Counted from the stretch's first letter, positions 1 through 12,140 are shown. The stretch is 64,000 bases of DNA from Rattus norvegicus (GCF_036323735.1 NC_086034.1:16312501-16376500), one strand, 5' to 3'. The notes: generated by a model not told the origin, from the letters alone. A program made the numbers and translations.

Positions 1-519
1 GTTTCACAATGGACAATCATGTCCAGATGAGATATTTCTCTCTGTTTATTAACATGTGAATTGACTGGAACAAAGAAGAAAAGTCAGCTAAACGAGGAAC
101 TGTATTGTCAGAATTATAAATGTAGCCTTCAAAATGATCTCTGAGTTTTCTATGCGTGGAGCTTGTGTCTGCTTGCTTATTTCGTGTATTTATTTAGATA
201 TCTAGTGAGCGTCTCAAATTCAACTTGCCCAGACTAACCCTTCTGATATACTTATTCTAGCCTTAAAACTCCCCATCCGCATTATCCCCTGCTATGATAA
301 TGTTCAGCTCATCTTCTTGGCTAAAATTATCAACTTACTCCTTGTCCTATACTGTTCTGATGGAAAGTCAGCCCACTCTTACTGCCTTCAGCGACACTAA
401 TGTGATTGCCTTGTATCTGTTCTTATCCACTCTTGTCTCTTGGCAATCAACTGTCAATTAAAGCATCAAAGCAAAAGGTTTTGGTTTCAGGTTTATTTGT
501 TTATTTGTTTGTTTGTTAA
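1..519. other. Unique AT-rich sequence, no gene seen
   Basis: No open frame, splice pattern or RNA signature stands out. A short TTTG-rich run lies near 490-516. Confidence 0.5.
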
Positions 520-690
520 TTCTGGAGATGGAGAGAATGTTTCAGTGGTTAAGAATACTTGTTCTTACTAAGAACCCAGTTCCACTTTTTAGAAACAACC
601 ATAAATCCATTTTCAAGGGCTCTCACTCCCTTTTCTGACTGCCTTGGGCACCAAGAATGTATGTGGTGCAGATACATGAATTAAAGCAAA
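520..690 (+). repeat. Diverged B2/B3-type SINE
   Basis: The order of blocks follows the rodent B2/B3 family: a GAGATGG-like start, a CAGTGGTTAAGAATACTTG block resembling the Pol III A-box part, then an aged B-box region and the TTCTGACTGCCTTGGGCACC segment of the B3 body. Diverged and without a clear A-tail. The assignment rests on resemblance only. Confidence 0.45.
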
Positions 691-3488
691 CCTTTCTATG
701 CAGCCCACTATTCTCTCCCTCTCTTCACCTCTATACTCTCTCTCAGCAGCAGCTAATTCCTCATACTTCTGACAATCAGTTCTGCATTTTATATATACTT
801 AGAAACATAAAAGTAACTCTCAATTGTGACTTTTTTCTTATTTCAAATCTTATACATGAGGACACACCGTATATCTATACAATATATATTTCTGTAATAA
901 GATTATTTTTTCATTTTGTATTGCCTGCAGATTTATCCGTATTGGTAAGTCACTTTCCCTGCTGTAAAGCTATAATCAAATAAAAAGAACTATTTATGCA
1001 TGCAAATGTATACACATATGTGTTTTACTGCTAGTGAGCATGTGTGTAGTTCTTTGTCTTCATTACTATAAGTAATGCTAGCACAGAGATAGGACATATA
1101 TAAAAGAAATAATACATACATACATACATACATACATACATTGTTAGGTAACTAGAGAGAGAGAGATAAATAAAAGATATGTTATTGACAAATAAGAGAC
1201 GATGACTAATAGGTAATTGATAATAAAGTAGAGAAACAGAAGGATATATGGCAGGTAGATAACCTCGTGCAAGTGGTGCATATTATAATAATTCTGTAGT
1301 GTTCCAATAATATATTATAATTCTTAATATTCATGAATAACCAAAAACTTGAACTCACAATTTTGCTATAAAGAAATTATGTTATATCTGCTACTGGCAT
1401 ACTGTAGAGCGACTGGTAATAATTGTACCATATCCCAAATGCATGTTGTCTTACTAATACTGAATTCCCTACTAACCAATTCTTTACATAGGACAGATTT
1501 CCATTTTAACTGCCAAATTGAATGAAACTATGGCAGACACCGCAACAGGCATTCTCTTCCGATATGGTAGGTTATGACCAATGATAGGCTGAACTTGTCA
1601 ATGAATGTCTGCCATGGTGTGAGAAACTAAATGACTCGCCATGAGCCAAATATGATTTCCATCAACCGACTCTTCAAAAGAGACCCTTCACATCTCCAAG
1701 GGATGAAACTACTCTCTTAAAAATTTGCAACAAGATTTGAACACACACATAAATAATTTTCAGTTTTAGCTCTCAACTCAGGGGATTATAAGTCTCAATC
1801 CCAGGGACTCCGTCACCTAGATGTAAATATAAAATGTTTCTGTTCATTTAGGGAAAACAAAAGAACAAAGTGTGGACTCTAAATTGACTCTGATTAATAT
1901 ATTGCCCTTTCAAATCTGGGATTGAAAGGATGAACGCCCACGAGTCAGCATCAAATGAACAGAGGGCAACAGCTGCTGAAAGATTAGAAATGATTTCCCT
2001 GTGATTCTCAGTGTGCTAGTGAACTGCAATGTGGTGGAGGCTGGGAATGAAATTAAACGGAGCTGCACGTCAATGAAGATTTTGTTTTCAGCCGCTATGA
2101 ACTTTAAGATGATTAACAAGACACAAAGTGTAGATTCCAAGGGCTCTCTTGAACACTCTAGGGCAGACAGAGTTATGAACAAGCAGAAGGTGGTACAGTT
2201 AACATGACAAGTGGGGGGCATGGAGAAGTGGGAAAAGGTTAAGTGCTAATATGGATTAGAGAAATGGAGTCAGTTACAAAACCCATGGGCACGACAGGAA
2301 TGTTTCTCTGATTCCCAGGACTGAACCCACTCTGGTCTGCCCTCTGCCTGTTGTAGGAGGCACAGTTTGGAGAAAGGATGGGAGGAATCAGGCTTGTTAA
2401 ACATGTGGACCTGTTTTCTTCAAGGGAAAGAAACAAAGCCTTGTCACCTGAAAGGCTGTAGTGGAGGATGCAGTGAGACAATGATCTTTTTGCTATTATA
2501 CGGCAGCAGCCATACTAAATACCCCTGAACCCTGAGCATTGTTTAGGCCTTTATCCTGAGCTTAGTTATCTCAGTGACTAGAAACCCACTCTTTTATAAA
2601 AGAGTTCCCATGTACTTCGCATTCTCCATCAATAAGCACTTACTCTGGGCACTGTTTATCAGTCATTGGAACTCAATCTTATTGTAAATGTCTCAGATGC
2701 TTTGCTGCCTTGCTAGGAAGTTTCTATGTAACGATGCCTAAAGCTTTGTGGTGATACTTGTCACTTAGGAATCTCTTCCCAGTTTTATTGTGCTTAAACG
2801 TGTATGAAAATTAAGCCGTGAGGTCGGACTCTGAAAGTTCCGACCCAGTACCTGCCAAAGTGCTGCTGACTTAATGTTATTCCTTACCGCATGTAAATCG
2901 TTTCCCTGCCAGCCACAGTGCTCATGTGGGACAGTCTAACGTATAGGATGAACACGAAGCATAAGTCAAGACCCACATCTTTCTTCTAAAGCCCCAGCTA
3001 CCCAAGAACCACAGGCTAAACCAGGAACGAATTTAACTCATCTCAGCCACCCTGAATGTTTTCATTATGCTGCTAATGAGCCAGGTCCAGTCAACAAGCC
3101 CCCAGGGGTTGCTGTAAGCTGTTTCCTCAGACCTGGAATGAAGAAAGAAGAAATTGTTCAGATCTAGTCTTGCTGTTGTTGGTTTCCAAAGATGTCAATG
3201 AAATGACAGGAAAAAATTTCCCAGTTAATTATTATGACCCAGAACATCTCTCTGTACACAGACCTCTACATTTCCAAAGGCACTATCTGTTGCCCACCAA
3301 CCTCTGAGGCATTCTTTTCCAGAGCCCATTATTTCTAAATATGGAATGTCTAGTCCTCCTCCTTCAGAGCCAGCTCAATGCAGATGCCCAGGTTCATACA
3401 CTGCCTCAGATGCTTTGAGACTAGACTTCATTCATATCCACTGATTACTCTCTCCAAGGATATTTTCCTACATCTTATTTCTCATTAA
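691..3488. other. Unique sequence, no gene seen
   Basis: AT-rich, with only short open frames (longest about 108 codons) in poor contexts and on both strands. No splice-site-flanked conserved block was noticed. A small ATAC microsatellite sits at 1112-1141. Confidence 0.45.
1112..1142. repeat. (ATAC)n microsatellite
   Basis: About seven uninterrupted ATAC units, followed by a GA-rich stretch near 1155-1168. Confidence 0.9.
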
Positions 3489-3692
3489 TTTTGTGTGTAT
3501 GAATGTTTTGGCATGCATGTATGTATATGTATCATATTTAGAGGCCAGAAGAGGGGTGGAAATCCCTGGAAATGGAGTTATACATAGTTGTGAGCTGCCA
3601 TGCATATGCTGGAACCAAACCTGTGTCCTCTACAAGAGCAGAAAGCATTCTAAACTAATGAAGCATCTCTTCTATTGTCTCTCCAGAGAATC
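3489..3692 (-). repeat. B3-type SINE, antisense
   Basis: Read on the plus strand it shows the reverse of the B3 body: GAGGCCAGAAGAGG, then CTGGAAATGGAGTTATACA, GTTGTGAGCTGCCATG, GCTGGAACCAAACCTGTGTCC and a degraded AGCATCTCTTC end. This is the usual antisense B3 order, so the SINE points left. It carries an accidental 73-codon frame that is not a gene. Confidence 0.7.
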
Positions 3693-4352
3693 CTGGGGCA
3701 CACCAAATACGTAGAAGCGGAACCTCAGGGAAGAAGCATAGCTGTAGCCCAGGATTGTCTCTAAGCACTCCTGCCAGGCTTAAAGTGCAATTGCTCATGA
3801 ATTGGGCTTCTAAGAGGCTTTCAGATACAGTTTATCTTCCATAAGCTTGAGGAAAGCCTTAAAACATTGCAATCAAGACATTTGCTGAAAGGTAAGTCCA
3901 AATTTTAACATAGATATTTAGTGACAGGCAGCCAGAGTGTCCTTGTAAGTAGAGCCATCCAATACCTTTGAGGAAGGTTTCCGTACCTTCAAGTACTTGT
4001 ATTAATTCCTAAAATATTAGATACATGGTATTTATAGTTGAATAAACTTGGCTATGAATACTGTGGCTTCCCTAAAGCTCATCCCATATTCTGAATCAGA
4101 AAATCGAAGCATCTTCTAGAGTAAAGACTTCATCAGATTGAACCCTCATTAGAAAATTTTCGGTACTCTGACACCCCTCAGGTTTTCTAGAAAAAGTCTA
4201 AAGGCTCCTACTTGATATACACAGTCAGAGTGATGCTGTGACATTCTGTGTCCACATAAACCACATCTGTCTGGGAACCCATAGCTGGCAGAGCTGATGG
4301 TGATGGGTTTCTCTGTCATATGAAGAGATTCTTTGAGGATGGTGATGATTAA

Positions 4353-4389
<37 letters not shown>

Positions 4390-5439
4390 GAACCTAGCTG
4401 GGATTCCTGGAGTCTTTCCTCAAAAGGCTAGCTTTCATAGGATTTCAGAAAACAAAGTAAACAATAATTTCTATGTGGAATGAATAAACAAGAATTTACT
4501 GCTAAGGTTTCCCTTTAAGAGACTGGAACTGAGGACTTTAGTCCATTGATAGAAGGGTCAGAATGACATGAGTGGTTATATCAGTAAGGAAATAAGATAA
4601 CAAAGATAGTGAATGTCTTCAAATGTCAAAAAGAAGAGCAAAAGAATAATTGGAATTTTATTCTATCAAAGTAGAGTAAAAGAAAGTCTATATTAATTCA
4701 GTAATTTCTTTGGATTCAAAAGGACCATAGAGAGAGATCTGAATGTCATGAAGGAAGGGAAAGGCCCACAATAAAAATGAAAAATATCTAAGAGTTCCTT
4801 GGTATAGCTGTAGAAGGCAACAGTGTCACTTTACAAATGGGAGTGAAATGGATGGTACTTTATCAATGGAAGAATATGCATAATTTAAATGGGTTTTGGA
4901 GTTCATACAATACCTAAAACAGAGTTCAAGAAGTTTAAAACGTCTAATGATATATATACTGAGTTGGTATGAGATTAGTTGGAGCAAATCCCCACAGATA
5001 AGCCCACAGTGAGTTCTGAGGTGCAGTGATGGTGGAAAGAATTAGGACTGATAACGGTGTGCAAGGGAAAGTCTGGGAGAGGCTGAGGACTGAATGTTGG
5101 GATACAAGAGAAAGATAAGAGCAACCTGGACAGGAGATTTGGGTAATCAAATTTGTGTATAGAATGGGATAGACATATAGTTTGCTGTAATCATATATGT
5201 CTTGGTTTCTTAACTTGAAGTCACAAGCCAAGTGTGGATAAAAAGTTCAAACATCACAAAAGAGAAGACACAAGATAAGCTCCTTCCTGAGATCAAGGAC
5301 TATCTAACCAAAACCCCAATGTCAGGCAGGAAACACCTCCAAGCTATTTGTAATAGTCTCTTTTATTTTCTCTGGTGAATGGATGAACTGACCACTATAT
5401 CTAAGCTGTGAAAATACACAACTTGACTTGAGCCCAAAG
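3693..5439. other. Unique sequence with an AAT microsatellite, no gene seen
   Basis: Only short frames on either strand. The one ordered element is the AAT run at 4353-4389. Confidence 0.45.
4353..4389. repeat. (AAT)12 microsatellite
   Basis: Uninterrupted AAT units, 37 bases. Confidence 0.92.
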
Positions 5440-6112
5440 CATAATTTTTCTATTCTAACCATGCCTATGCCTGGCCCTAGAAGCTTCTAGCCTCCTAACA
5501 GTCCAATCATCCAAGATGACTGATTCAAACCAGTGTCTCTCAACTTCTGCCTAAATAGCTCTGCTATTTAATAATAACTTCGACAATATGTTTTAATCTT
5601 CTGTCTCTTTCTCATTCTCTAGCTAGTACTGTTCTCACCCTTGTCTAGGTTGTTCTCTTTTCAACCTATCTCTGTAAAACTGCCACACACACACAACACC
5701 ACCACCACCACCACCACCCACCCACCCACCCATTCACCTCTCCCCCTCTCCCTCTCCCTCTCCCTGTCCTTCTCCTTCTCCCTTTCCCTCTCACGTAGCC
5801 TCCCTTTTCTGTGCTGTGAGTTGGGCATATCCTATCCCTAACACAATATATCAATTCTTTGATTTGTCATTTTTGTCTGCCCCTCAATTTTAGATGTCTC
5901 TTTTAAACATGGCTGCTTCCTTTTACAAACTAACCTTGCCTTCCCTGTTGGAGATTATATGTGTGTACTAGTAGCACGTCTGTATTTCAGCCAGATCATA
6001 CTACAGTCAAGGGCAGGTCTGCATTGTGACTGGGTCATATAGATCTAGAAGGTCTTTGGATGTGATCCCTTACCAGATCAGCCATGTTGCTGGATTAAAA
6101 TTCTTCTAGAGC
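5440..6112 (+). repeat. Rodent dispersed repeat, copy 1
   Basis: This segment and 8990-9552 share the same landmarks in the same order: CTCTGTAAAACT before an expanded pyrimidine microsatellite, then TTTCTGTGCTGT, a TATCCTATC(C/T)CT motif, a 'ctgattcaccactttgtct'-like block, TTTCAGCCAGATCATA-like text, and an end reading CAGCCATGTT(A/G)C(T/C)GGATTAA. I recognise it as a rodent interspersed repeat but cannot name the family with confidence (RMER-like is possible). The plus orientation is arbitrary. Confidence 0.55.
5683..5794. repeat. Compound CA / CCA / CCCA / CCCTCT pyrimidine tract
   Basis: Starts as CA units, grades through CCA and CCCA, then into CTCCC/TCTCCC repeats: an almost pure C/T strand after the first part. 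It lies at the same internal place where the sister copy carries a CT run. Open frames of about 60 codons here are low-complexity artefacts. Confidence 0.88.
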
Positions 6113-7280
6113 TGTTGTTCAGGGAGGTTCAAAGGATTCCCAAAAGAATATATGTTGCTGTTGTTTCCCCTGCTTGTCTCATAAAATGAAGAGAAGATCT
6201 TACTGGAGAATACATACACCAATACAGTTCAGTCACAGGATGTAGAGAAAATAACTTGGTACTCACCTAGACGCGTTTCCCCTGAAGGGCTATGCAATCT
6301 GGCGAAGGTGAAAAGTCCTACTTAGTTGTGAAACCTGAGAAGCACGTGGAATGGGAGTAGCAAGATATTCCCAAACATGTGATGGTGGCATTTGCAAACA
6401 ATAGTCATCGAATTGAACTTAAAGTCCACTCAAATGGAGGAAATTCATGCCAGGTACTGTCAACCTAGCCAGGAGTAAATGGCTGAAGTGGGCATAGGCC
6501 CTAGAAGACAATGTACTAGTTCCATAATGTTGAAACAATATAGTTCCCAACTTCTTTCTAACTAATCTTCCTTATACCATAAATCACCACAGCTCTCACC
6601 TTTCATTAAAGAAGCTACTTTTTTATTTAATTTAATTTAATTATTCATTTATTTCTTTATTTACTTTGTCAGGAGCAGCAGATAGAGCTGTTAGACTGGC
6701 CAAATCACAGAAGAATATTGGTGTACCCAGCCCTAAATAAAACTTATCTAGCATAACCTCCAACACGTAAGGCTCAGGGAACATCATGGAAGAGTAGTAG
6801 GAAAGATTTAGAAGCCTAAAGGCGGGGCTTATGGCTGAGAGATAGATTCTTCTGGATGTTGCCAAGTGATCTCTCAGCTATAAAACTGCCTTTGAAAAAC
6901 CTCCAAAAGAATACCACATGGAGAAAAATCTCAAAATCTTAACAAAAGATAGAGGGGTATATGCACTCAGTGCCTGCTGAGAGAAAAAGAACTATTTATT
7001 TTGTTTTTGGGGGTGGGGGGAATAAGACCGCAATCATAAGGGATTAGCCCTAAAATATATGTAAATAGGGTACAAATGATTAGACTAAGTAGGTTGTATA
7101 CACACACACACAAATGCACACACACACACATTAGTTTATATATAAAAAACACAATATAAATAGATATAAAACAGAAATGAGTACAGAAGAAAAGCTCCTG
7201 TATTTGAGAGACGTTGGTTAGGAGACAAGAAAAGAATTAGAGAAATGAGTGAAAAGAACTCATGTACAATGTAACATGAA
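6113..7280. other. Mostly unique sequence with a possible ancient L1 3' UTR fragment
   Basis: About 6655-6890 contains AGGCTCAGGGAACATCATGGAAGAG and GAAAGATT-AGAAGCC, wording I associate with older murine L1 3' UTRs on the plus strand. This is weak. An imperfect CA run lies near 7100-7131. No gene seen. Confidence 0.35.
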
Positions 7281-8474
7281 ATTTTTATTGGTTATTTTTA
7301 TTTACATTTCAAATGTTATTCCCTTTCCGGGTTCCAGTCCATAAGTCCATCCCTCTCCCCCTATCTTCTATAAGGGTGTTCCCCCTCACCAACTACCAAC
7401 CCTTCCCTACTACCTGCCTTGACATTTCCCTACACTGGGGGGTCCAGTCTTTGCAGGATCAAGGGCTTCTCCTCCCATTGGTGCCCAACAAGGCCATCCT
7501 CTGCTACATATGCAGCTAGAGCCATGGGTCTGTCCATGTGTACACTTTTGGTAGTGGTTTAGTCCCTGGGAGCTTTGGTTGCTTGGTATTATTGTTTCTT
7601 ATGGGGTTACATCCCCCTTCAGCTCCTTCAGTCCTTTATCTAACTCCTCCAACAGGAACCCCATTCTCAGTTCAATGGTTTGCTGCTAGCATTCGCCTCT
7701 GTATTTGTCACGCTCTTGCTGAGTCTCTTAGGAGACAGCCTCCTGTCAGCATGTACTTTTTGGTTTTATCTATATTGTCTAGTTTTGGTGGAGACCAAAT
7801 CTAGACAAAATATATGCTGGATCCCCAGGGGGCAGGCTCTGAATGGCCATTCCTTCAGTCTCTGCTCCAAACTCTGTCTCCATATTTCCTCCTGTGAATA
7901 TTTTTGTTCCCCCTTTTAAGAAGGACTGAAGCATCCGCATTTTGGTCATCCTTTTTCTTGAGCTTCATGTGGTCTGTGGATTGTATCTTGGGTAATTCGA
8001 GCTTTTAATCTAACATCCACCGATCAGTGAGTGCATACCATGTGTATTTTTTGTCATTGGGTTACCTAGCTCAGAATGGTATTTTCTAGTTCCATCCATT
8101 TGCCTATGAATTTCTTGAAGTCGTTGTTTTTGATAGCTGAGTCCATTGTGTAGATGTACCACATTTTCTGTATCCATTCCACTGTTGAAGGACATCTGGG
8201 TTCTTTTCAGCTTCTGGCTATTATAAATAAGGCTGCTATGAACATAGTGGACCATGTGTCTTTGTTGTATGTTGGAGCATCTTTTGGGTATATGCCCAGG
8301 AGAGGTATAGCTAGGTCCTCAGGTAGTGGAATATTCAATTTTCTGAGGAACATCCAGACTAATCGGAGTGGTTGTACCAGTCTGCAATCCCACAAACAAT
8401 GGAGGAGTGTTCCTCTTTCTCCACATCCTCACCAGCATCTGTTGTCACCTGAGTTTTTTTATCTTAGCCATTGT
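7281..8474 (-). mobile_element. 5'-truncated LINE-1, antisense
   Basis: On the plus strand it opens with a T-rich tail and the reversed L1 3' end (ACATTTCAAATGTTATTCCC). The CT/CC-rich complement of the G-rich 3' UTR follows, then the C-terminal end of ORF2, whose stop is at 8010-8012. The reversed ORF2 text at 8154-8470 encodes the terminal Cys-rich region and the MFIAALFI segment with disruptions. The element breaks off near 8474, so only about 1.2 kb of the 3' end was integrated. No convincing target-site duplication was found. Confidence 0.88.
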
Positions 8475-8552
8475 GGTATTCATGAATTAAATACTTAAAT
8501 AAATTTTATATAAATCAAGAAGGACATATCAATAACAATTTCAAGTACTGGG

Positions 8553-8775
8553 TTGAAGAGTTCACTTAGCAGTTAAGAATACTTGTTGCTCTGGCAGAGG
8601 ACCTGAGTTTAATTCCAACTACATGGTTTCTCATGATCATGTCTAACTTCAATTCCAGGGGATGTGATGTGAGTTTTTTTTCTGACCTCTTTGGGAACCA
8701 GGCATTCATGTGGTCCTCAGACTTGAATCCAGATAAAGTATTTATATACATAAAACAAAATAAATAAACACCCCA
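8553..8775 (+). repeat. B3/B2-type SINE
   Basis: Blocks AGCAGTTAAGAATACTTGTTGCTC, AGAGGACCTGAGTTTAATTCC and a later CTGACCTCTTTGGGAACCAGGC follow the B3 sense order and end in an A-rich ATAAAACAAAATAAATAAA tail. Confidence 0.7.
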
Positions 8776-8989
8776 AGTAATAAAATACTTCAATCAATTA
8801 TTAACACATTTATGCATTGGTATAAATAATAGTCACTGAGTTCCAAATGCTGTCAAACCATCTGCTTGACGTTGGCCATAACATGCATATGACCATGTAC
8901 ACATATATTCTTAATGCCGTTTTTATAAGTCTACAAATCTGCATGTAAAAGTAACTTTTATTCCTAGATGTAATTATCTCAGAAGATTA

Positions 8990-9225
8990 TTGCTGAATAA
9001 GCTCACCCTTTCCAGTTCTTTTTGAACTCTGACTAGCTGGTTCCACTCAGCTGTTCTGCCCAAACCCCTCTCCAAACTGACTCATTCAAACTAGCTTCTC
9101 ACTGAATTTCTCCTTTTGGCCTCTTGGCCTCAACCTAACTCTGGCAATTTGTTCTAATGTTCTGGGACATTCTTATCCTCTGGCCCATTCTATCTTCACC
9201 AGCATCTCTGTAAAACTATCCTGGT

Positions 9226-9284
<59 letters not shown>

Positions 9285-9552
9285 TATGTCTATCTCTCCC
9301 TGTACTCTTAAATATCCTCTGTTTCCTGTGCTGTTCTTGTGAGCGTTAGGAATATCCTATCTCTGACTCGTTCTGCCAAATAGTCCTCTGATTCACCACT
9401 TTGTCTGTCCATCACCTAGACATTATTGTCTGAGACTATAGGTTTGCATTTTAGTCAGAGGGATTAAAGATGTGTGGCACATATGCATTCCAACCAGATC
9501 ATATCTTTTGATATTATTTCTTGCCAGAGCAGCCATGTTACCGGATTAAGAT
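8990..9552 (+). repeat. Rodent dispersed repeat, copy 2
   Basis: Sister of 5440-6112 with the same order of landmarks, including the pyrimidine microsatellite at the same internal point and the CAGCCATGTTACCGGATTAAG end. A young ID SINE inserted at its very end (9564-9661). Family name uncertain. Confidence 0.55.
9231..9282. repeat. (TC)26 microsatellite
   Basis: Uninterrupted TC dinucleotides over 52 bases inside the dispersed repeat. Confidence 0.95.
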
Positions 9553-9563
9553 CCCGCTTTATC

Positions 9564-9661
9564 GGGTTGGGGATTTAGCTCAGTGGTAGAGCGCTTGCCT
9601 AGGAAGCGCAAGGCCCTGGGTTCGGTCCCCAGCTCCGAAAAAAAGAACAAAAAAAAAAAAA
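9564..9661 (+). mobile_element. Young ID SINE (BC1/tRNA-Ala type) with target-site duplication
   Basis: The body matches the rat ID consensus: GGGGATTTAGCTCAGTGG (Pol III A box), GAGCGCTTGCCTAGGAAGCG, then GGGTTCGGTCCCCAGCTCCG (B box), followed by an A-rich tail from 9638. It is flanked by AAGATCCCGCTTTAT at 9548-9562 and AAGATCCCACTTTAT at 9662-9676, a 15-bp duplication with one mismatch. ID elements have no reading frame and depend on L1 machinery. An intact Pol III promoter does not by itself show transcription. Confidence 0.95.
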
Positions 9662-9795
9662 AAGATCCCACTTTATTTATCAGCACACTCATATATCATA
9701 TGTATATGTAATGTGTGTTTTCACTTTAGCAATTTAATATATCCAAAAATTAGTGATACATTACATGTTCTCTATGGACTTGAAAAATCAAATAC

Positions 9796-9985
9796 TTCTA
9801 AAAACTCTGTCATTTTGTTTGTTATTGTGGTGGGGGAAGAAGAAGAAGAGGACTAGAGAAGTCAGAGGACAACTGTCCAGGAGTCGATTCTCTCCACCTT
9901 CCATGGTAGATTCTAAAGATAATACTTGAGTCACCAGGCATACGCAGCAGAAGCTTTTGCCTAATGAGCCATCTAGCCAGCTTTA
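9796..9985 (-). repeat. B2/B3-superfamily SINE, antisense
   Basis: GTCAGAGGACAACTGTCCAGGAG, TCGATTCTCTCCACCTTCCATG and a closing CCTAATGAGCCATCTAGCCAGC read as the complement of a tRNA-headed rodent SINE. The subfamily is not certain. Confidence 0.5.
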
Positions 9986-10234
9986 AAAGGAAAGTTTGTT
10001 AATAGTTACTAAATCAGGTTTCAACAGTTTGTAGTCTAAGTATCAATTCTGGTTCATTGCCTTCATTGATTGTAATACCTTATGAGAACACAAGCCCATG
10101 TGTGCCTTGTCTGCTATTTTCCTAGCACAGCAGCAGAACTGGCCTGTTACTCAGAAAGAAGGTAGTCTGCAAACTCTCTGAATTTACCATTTGACTCTCT
10201 GAACATAATGTCTCCATACTTCATCCAAATCACC

Positions 10235-10440
10235 ATCAACAACCGTGCTCGGAGTGCTCCTTGGGCATACAACACTTACCTAGCATAGCCGAAGACACAC
10301 ACAAAATAAGCTAATAGGCTCAGTGTGGCAACGCACTCTTTATACCTTAGTATTTGCCAGCATAAGGCAGGAAATCTGGGAGTTCGACCTAGCCTGGTAT
10401 AATGAGTACCTGTAAAAAATTAATACAAATACTAATATCT
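10235..10440 (+). repeat. Possible ID-B1 composite SINE, old
   Basis: The left part (CTCCTTGGGCATACAACACTTACCTAGCATAG) resembles a decayed ID head. The right part (TTATACCTTAGTATTTG, GGCAGGAAATCTGGGAGTTCGA, CTAGCCTGG) resembles B1. This order matches fused ID/B1 SINEs. Heavily mutated. Confidence 0.45.
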
Positions 10441-11063
10441 TGGAAAAGCTGAACAAATAAATCTCTGATTAAGCCTTTAGGGTCATGGCTGACTAAAGAC
10501 AGCACTTTCTGTTTTTACCCAGCTCTCATCATTTTGGTTGACTCAGACCAAATCACCACCCACACTAGCTCTCAGGCAGGAGGTTGAGACATCATCTTTC
10601 TGTAAGTCTAACTACACATTAAAACCAAATTGGACCAATTTCTGAAAAACAATTCATTTCTTTTAGAGAATTTTTAAGGTCAACATAAAGGGAATGAAAA
10701 AAAGGAACATAAAAAAAAAACCCTACAAATTTGACAAACCTTAAATTTCCTTCAAATAACACCTAGTTAAGGTTCATAGTATATAGAAATCCAAGTCTAC
10801 AATTCCAGAATGAATAGCTTGGGGAATAAGGTTTGGATCTCTACCAAAATATTCAGAACATAGAAGTGAAAATATAAAATTTTCTATGAATATTGAAATA
10901 TTCATAGAAGATAGTCAAATACTTTAATTCAAGAAAAGGATTACATTCAGTTGTGAAACACCTTCAATAATTTTGTTTTACAAAAAAAGACAAGTAGGGT
11001 TATAGCTGTGTAAATTCCTTGTTGAAAAAAAAAAACATACAGCTGTGTTAAGAATCACCATGC

Positions 11064-11161
11064 GGCTGGGGATTTAGCTCAGTGGTAGAGCGCTTACCTA
11101 GGAAGCGCAAGGCCCTGGGTTCGGTCCCCAGCTCCGAAAAAAAGAACCAAAAAAAAAAAAA
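11064..11161 (+). mobile_element. Young ID SINE with target-site duplication
   Basis: ID body with an intact A-box (TTTAGCTCAGTGG) and B-box region (GGTTCGGTCCCC), plus an A-rich tail. The 14-bp duplication AAGAATCACCATGC lies at 11050-11063 and 11162-11175 without mismatch. It differs from the 9564 copy by CTTACCTAG instead of CTTGCCTAG. Confidence 0.95.
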
Positions 11162-11177
11162 AAGAATCACCATGCAT

Positions 11178-11280
11178 AGCTGGAATAAACTCAGTGGTAG
11201 AGTGCCTGCCTAGTCTGCACTTGGCCCTGGATTCCAGATCCAACAGGAAAGAGATAAAGAAATAAAAAGGAAAAATATAC
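11178..11280 (+). repeat. Old ID-type SINE relic
   Basis: CTCAGTGGTAGAGTGCCTGCCTAG, GCACTTGGCCCTGGATTCCAG and an A-rich tail (AAAGAAATAAAAAGGAAAAA) mark a diverged ID copy in the same orientation. It starts immediately after the target-site duplication of the young ID. Confidence 0.7.
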
Positions 11281-11822
11281 TGTTCGGTGAAAGACTATAT
11301 TTTATGACAGGGGAAGAGCACAGAAAACAAGACTCATGCCTTTAGCATAACCTGGTTTAACTAAAATTCAGACTAGACTTGGTGCTTGTGGTCATCATTC
11401 AGTGCGTCAGGCACCAGTAACTTAATTGAAATCCCTCTTGAGTTCTTTAAAGTTCAGTAGGCCAGCAGTTCTCCATAATAGCAAAGAGGACAAGAGCCAG
11501 GAACAATAGTGTGTTGGAGCAAAGACAGATTAAAATAAAACCAGGAAGGAAAATAAGACCCTTAGCAGAGGCATCGACAAACAGACAAACTATACCAAGT
11601 GGATCAGACACAGCAGAGACTACATTTAGCCTCAGCTCATTCCCCCCACCAATAATTAGTTTATATCCAAATTATAGAGAGAGGAGTAAGAGAGCAGATC
11701 TGATTGACAATGGAGGAGACAAAAAGGAAATCAGGAAAAACAGTTTATACACACATAGATTAATAGGTAAATAATGGATAAATGATTAGATGATGATAAT
11801 GAGGAAGAAAGATGATTTATTA

Positions 11823-11906
11823 ATAGATAGATAGATAGATAGACAGATACATGTATGCATGCATACATACATACATACATACATACATACATACATACAT
11901 ACATAC
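11823..11906. repeat. Compound (GATA)n / (ATAC)n microsatellite
   Basis: GATA units grade through GATACATGTATGCATGC into about 14 ATAC units. An antisense frame rich in Tyr/Cys/Met across it is an artefact. Confidence 0.92.
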
Positions 11907-12002
11907 TCACACAGACAGATAAGTGATGGCTAGAGAGATAATATTGTCTCAAAGAAAAAAACTTGAACAAGAATTGAAAGAATTATAAAATGTAGTGAAC
12001 TT

Positions 12003-12140
12003 TGTATTATAGTGCATGCCTGCAGTCCTAGCACTTTAGAAGTAGATGCAGGAATCGTGAGTTCAAGGCCAGCTTAGCATATAATACCAAGTTACATACC
12101 ACAACTATATAGTAAAACACTCTACAAAAATAAAGGCAGA
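12003..12140 (+). repeat. B1 SINE, diverged
   Basis: Blocks GCATGCCTGCAGTCCTAGCACTTTA, GATGCAGGAATCGTGAGTTCAAGGCCAGCTTAG and an A-rich end follow the 7SL-derived B1 order. Confidence 0.7.

Noticed and set aside
7281..8474. Genes from several 60-114 codon frames
   Set aside because: All are pieces or antisense shadows of the L1 ORF2 C-terminus and 3' UTR, repeated in the other L1 copies.
9564..9661. tRNA gene
   Set aside because: The A and B boxes are tRNA-Ala-like, but the body is the ID SINE with an A-tail and target duplications; it does not fold into a complete functional tRNA. The same applies to 11064 and 38514.
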